64,000 nt of DNA, taken from assembly GCA_030141605.1 (NCBI GenBank), contig JAQGDQ010002371.1:566547-630546 (forward strand), read 5' to 3'. The notes below the pieces were generated by a model. It saw only the letters and a list, made by a program, of their open reading frames with translations. It was not told where the DNA came from and ran no database searches. Below, one piece after another: positions 61,901 to 64,000 of the stretch. A program made the position numbers and the translations under genes. Origin of the DNA: Tubiluchus corallicola. Taxonomy: Eukaryota > Priapulida > Priapulimorpha > Priapulimorphida > Tubiluchidae. Each line of letters starts with the position of its first letter. Position 1 is the first letter of the stretch.

Positions 61901-62487
61901 TAAATTCATGAAAATTTGCCCATTCATTGTATGAATTAGCCTTATGTGTGTCAGGCAGTTTCATCTTGTAAATATTGATAACCAACACAGAGTTGTAAGT
62001 TAGCTAGTTATGTTAGGTGAGTAACAGTCTTTACTTTATTTTTACAAGGAAAGTGTAATTACAGTTTAAGTTACTTGACTGGAAAAGTAACTCTTTGTCA
62101 AAAAGATGTTACTCTTACCACATTACAAAAGTTTAAACAATTTAATCAAAGGTTTACTGTAAATTATAATAGATAAAATGTTTTTCTAGCCCAGTGTTGG
62201 CAGTAGGTTTTAAGATAAAAGTTGTTTAATTTGTTGCCTAAAAGTAGTTTTGCAAATGTTTTCATTTAAATTAAATGACACTTTACAAACACCATGCTTT
62301 GTATTTTACTGCTGGTTTGATGTTTACAGAACTCTTTGAATGAGTTTTTTCTGTTTAGAATGACACCCACTTATGTAAGAGGTTTACCATGTTTGTTACG
62401 AAATACAATCTGATGTCCAAGGACAACTTGATCGTTCCTATATTGGAAGATGACACTGGGAACCAGCCAACAGAGAGTGAAGCTTGA
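55976..62487 (+). CDS. MOB4: MOB kinase activator-like 4 / phocein (230 aa)
   Basis: MOB-family adaptor and core member of the STRIPAK phosphatase-kinase complex, which binds striatin and acts in Hippo/cytoskeletal signalling (family knowledge). Exons: 55976-56053, 59169-59231, 59974-60117, 60652-60738, 60895-60974, 61254-61365, 62359-62487; 693 nt, all phases agree. Diagnostic blocks: [94 protein letters not shown] and [15 protein letters not shown]. Zinc-site candidates are Cys-x4-Cys (CQPETC) and the HAYFHH histidines. The N-terminus [15 protein letters not shown] is a little longer than human; the second ATG in exon 1 is an alternative start. Human MOB4 has 225 residues. Confidence 0.96.
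56054..59168 (+). other. MOB4 intron 1
   Basis: Long first intron (3.1 kb) that contains the right arm of the inverted repeat. No further gene or RNA is recognised; the 60-codon frame at 57,172-57,354 has no support. Confidence 0.7.
56341..56495 (-). repeat. Right arm of inverted repeat around MOB4 exon 1
   Basis: Reverse-complement partner of 55,432-55,592. The spacer of about 750 bp contains the MOB4 proximal 5' region and coding exon 1. Confidence 0.8.
60460..60488. repeat. (ATT)n microsatellite, MOB4 intron 3
   Basis: Nine to ten TTA/ATT trinucleotide units. Confidence 0.95.
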
Positions 62488-63680
62488 AGTGGTGAACAAG
62501 TTAGGGGCTTATTTAGGAATTCATATAAATTTCATTCTTAGTAAATTCCATTGCGAATTTTTATAGACTGGCTATTAAATTGATGTATAGTTTTGAACAT
62601 AAGTTTTTTTTCTGTGTAACCTACTTTTTTTCTAAAAAGAACTTAGCATGTTAATTCACTTTTAAAACTGTGTAAATATGTATTTATTATACATGCACTA
62701 CGTACATTATACGTACATTATTTATTAATAGTTGTATTTTCTGAAGATAATGCTTTTGGTAATTTTCTGCTTTACTTCCTAGCTTTGATTATGGTGTTAA
62801 ATACTTCAATGTCTCATTTCATTTTAGGGGACCTGATATTATTTTTAATGATCGAGACTAGATACTCATGTGTACTGCTATCAAGCATCTGCATATACTA
62901 AGAAATATTCAAAATGCAAATCTGTGCTTAAGTAGTTCATTGGCATTTGATGTAAGAAAAATATGTAATTCGTGACTAAATGTGTGTTTTCTTTATTGTA
63001 AGCAGCCTATCTGAATTAAATTCAGAGTTTAGTCTTAGTTGACCTGAGTGATCTCTGATATGTCTTCTAATCTAAAAAAAATTGGCTTATTTTTGCAATA
63101 TTTCTGTCAAACCATCAACTGCAAACAAGGTAATTAATTTGTATTGTTTTTATAATATCCTGGCTGCTCTGAAGAAAACGTAATTGTAAGATGATAACAA
63201 AATTTACAGTATGCTGTTGAAAATATCGGACTTGTATCTTCTCACTGGAGTTTGCATTGCTTTAACAATGAACGGAAAAGAACAGGACTCATAGCCAAGG
63301 TTTTTTAAGATTGTGCAACAATGTACACATTCTGCATGTAATTAACAGAAAAACAAGATTCATTTCTTTTGCTTTGTTCTGGCATTAAAGTTCGCGACAA
63401 CATTATGCATTGTAGTGCTGGGTTGTCCTAATTAACATAATTGTACCTTTGCACTTCCGATTAAGTCGTCAATTATCAATTTTTACAGTTAGCGTTATCA
63501 TAGCCCTTCCTATTGCATTTGACAGTTAATGCTGAATCAATCTTGTGTTGTGGATCACAGGAGTGATTTCACTGTTGTATTTTGTATTTGAAAATCAATG
63601 TTAATAATTAGTTTTCAGTATAAATTAATATAAAATGTGCCACTGTTACTTTATGTATATGATTGTGCTCTTAAGTTTAG
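62488..63680 (+). other. MOB4 3' UTR and downstream flank
   Basis: No coding sequence. An ATTAAA at 62,574-62,579, about 90 bp past the stop, and another near 63,013 are possible poly(A) signals; no canonical AATAAA was noticed. Confidence 0.4.
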
Positions 63681-63689
63681 TTTAGTTTA

Positions 63690-64000
63690 TATATCGAATA
63701 GATTAGATTAGATTATGTTATCATAGCTTCACTTATATTATATTGTATCAGAGTAAATTACCTTTAATTAGGATGGATTCTAGAATAGACTAGACCAGAT
63801 AATACTAGATTTTGTTAGATTAAACTAGACAAACTAGACTGGACTAAAATTGGTAGATTAGGCTAGACTAGGTTAGATTCCACTTTACTATGCCAGATGT
63901 CTGTGGTTGTGTATGTAGATCATATTGGGTTGAGTTAGATTAGAAAAATGAGGTCATCTGAAATGAGGTGAGGTGAACTGTGGTAAGATGAAATGAAGTG
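63690..64000. repeat. Decayed TAGAT/TAGAC (TAGAY) simple repeat
   Basis: Many TAGAT, TAGAC and AGACTAGAC words in loose register, passing near 63,950 into gaggtgaggtga/aagatgaaatgaag repeats. It appears to continue past the window edge. Confidence 0.8.

Overview
The window is animal nuclear DNA: AT-rich, with genes split by many short GT-AG introns, standard code, and abundant microsatellites and small dispersed repeats. The proteins are clearly metazoan: White-like ABCG half-transporters, proteasome subunit beta 3, and MOB4/phocein. One intronic repeat resembles, from memory, a type common in marine invertebrates. I would say non-vertebrate animal and not guess the species.

About 735-41,900 is a White-type ABCG cluster, all on the minus strand. 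Two near-identical head-to-tail units (about 735-13,737 and 13,738-25,79x) each hold one 19-exon gene (2,333-12,914 and 15,315-24,979). A more diverged third gene with the same 19-exon plan lies at 30,698-41,900. Between genes 2 and 3 is a relic of a fourth paralogue (27,175-28,102) that keeps only its first exon, with a destroyed splice donor, and exon 12. All three full genes can be spliced in silico into open frames of 683, 683 and 686 codons with every ABC motif in place. Gene 1 is not a plain copy of gene 2: its exon 12 (second membrane helix) has been replaced by the relic-type exon through an ectopic exchange of about 0.9 kb, and it has lost some residues shared by genes 2 and 3.

41,901-48,263 is intergenic, with a large composite GATA/GATG microsatellite and one copy of a 0.6-0.7 kb repeat that also occurs in an intron of gene 3 and in the first PSMB3 intron.

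48,264-52,818 (minus) is PSMB3. Its reading frame fits the 205-residue length of the human protein exactly if the first coding exon holds only the ATG. 55,976-62,487 (plus) is MOB4 (7 exons, 230 aa), head-to-head with PSMB3. MOB4 exon 1 lies in the spacer of a large imperfect inverted repeat. The rest to 64,000 is MOB4 3' flank and a decaying TAGAY-type simple repeat.

The ABCG proteins are probably membrane half-transporters for pigment precursors, purines or similar substrates (family knowledge). PSMB3 and MOB4 are housekeeping neighbours with no evident functional link to them. I see no RNA gene, CRISPR array or complete autonomous transposon.
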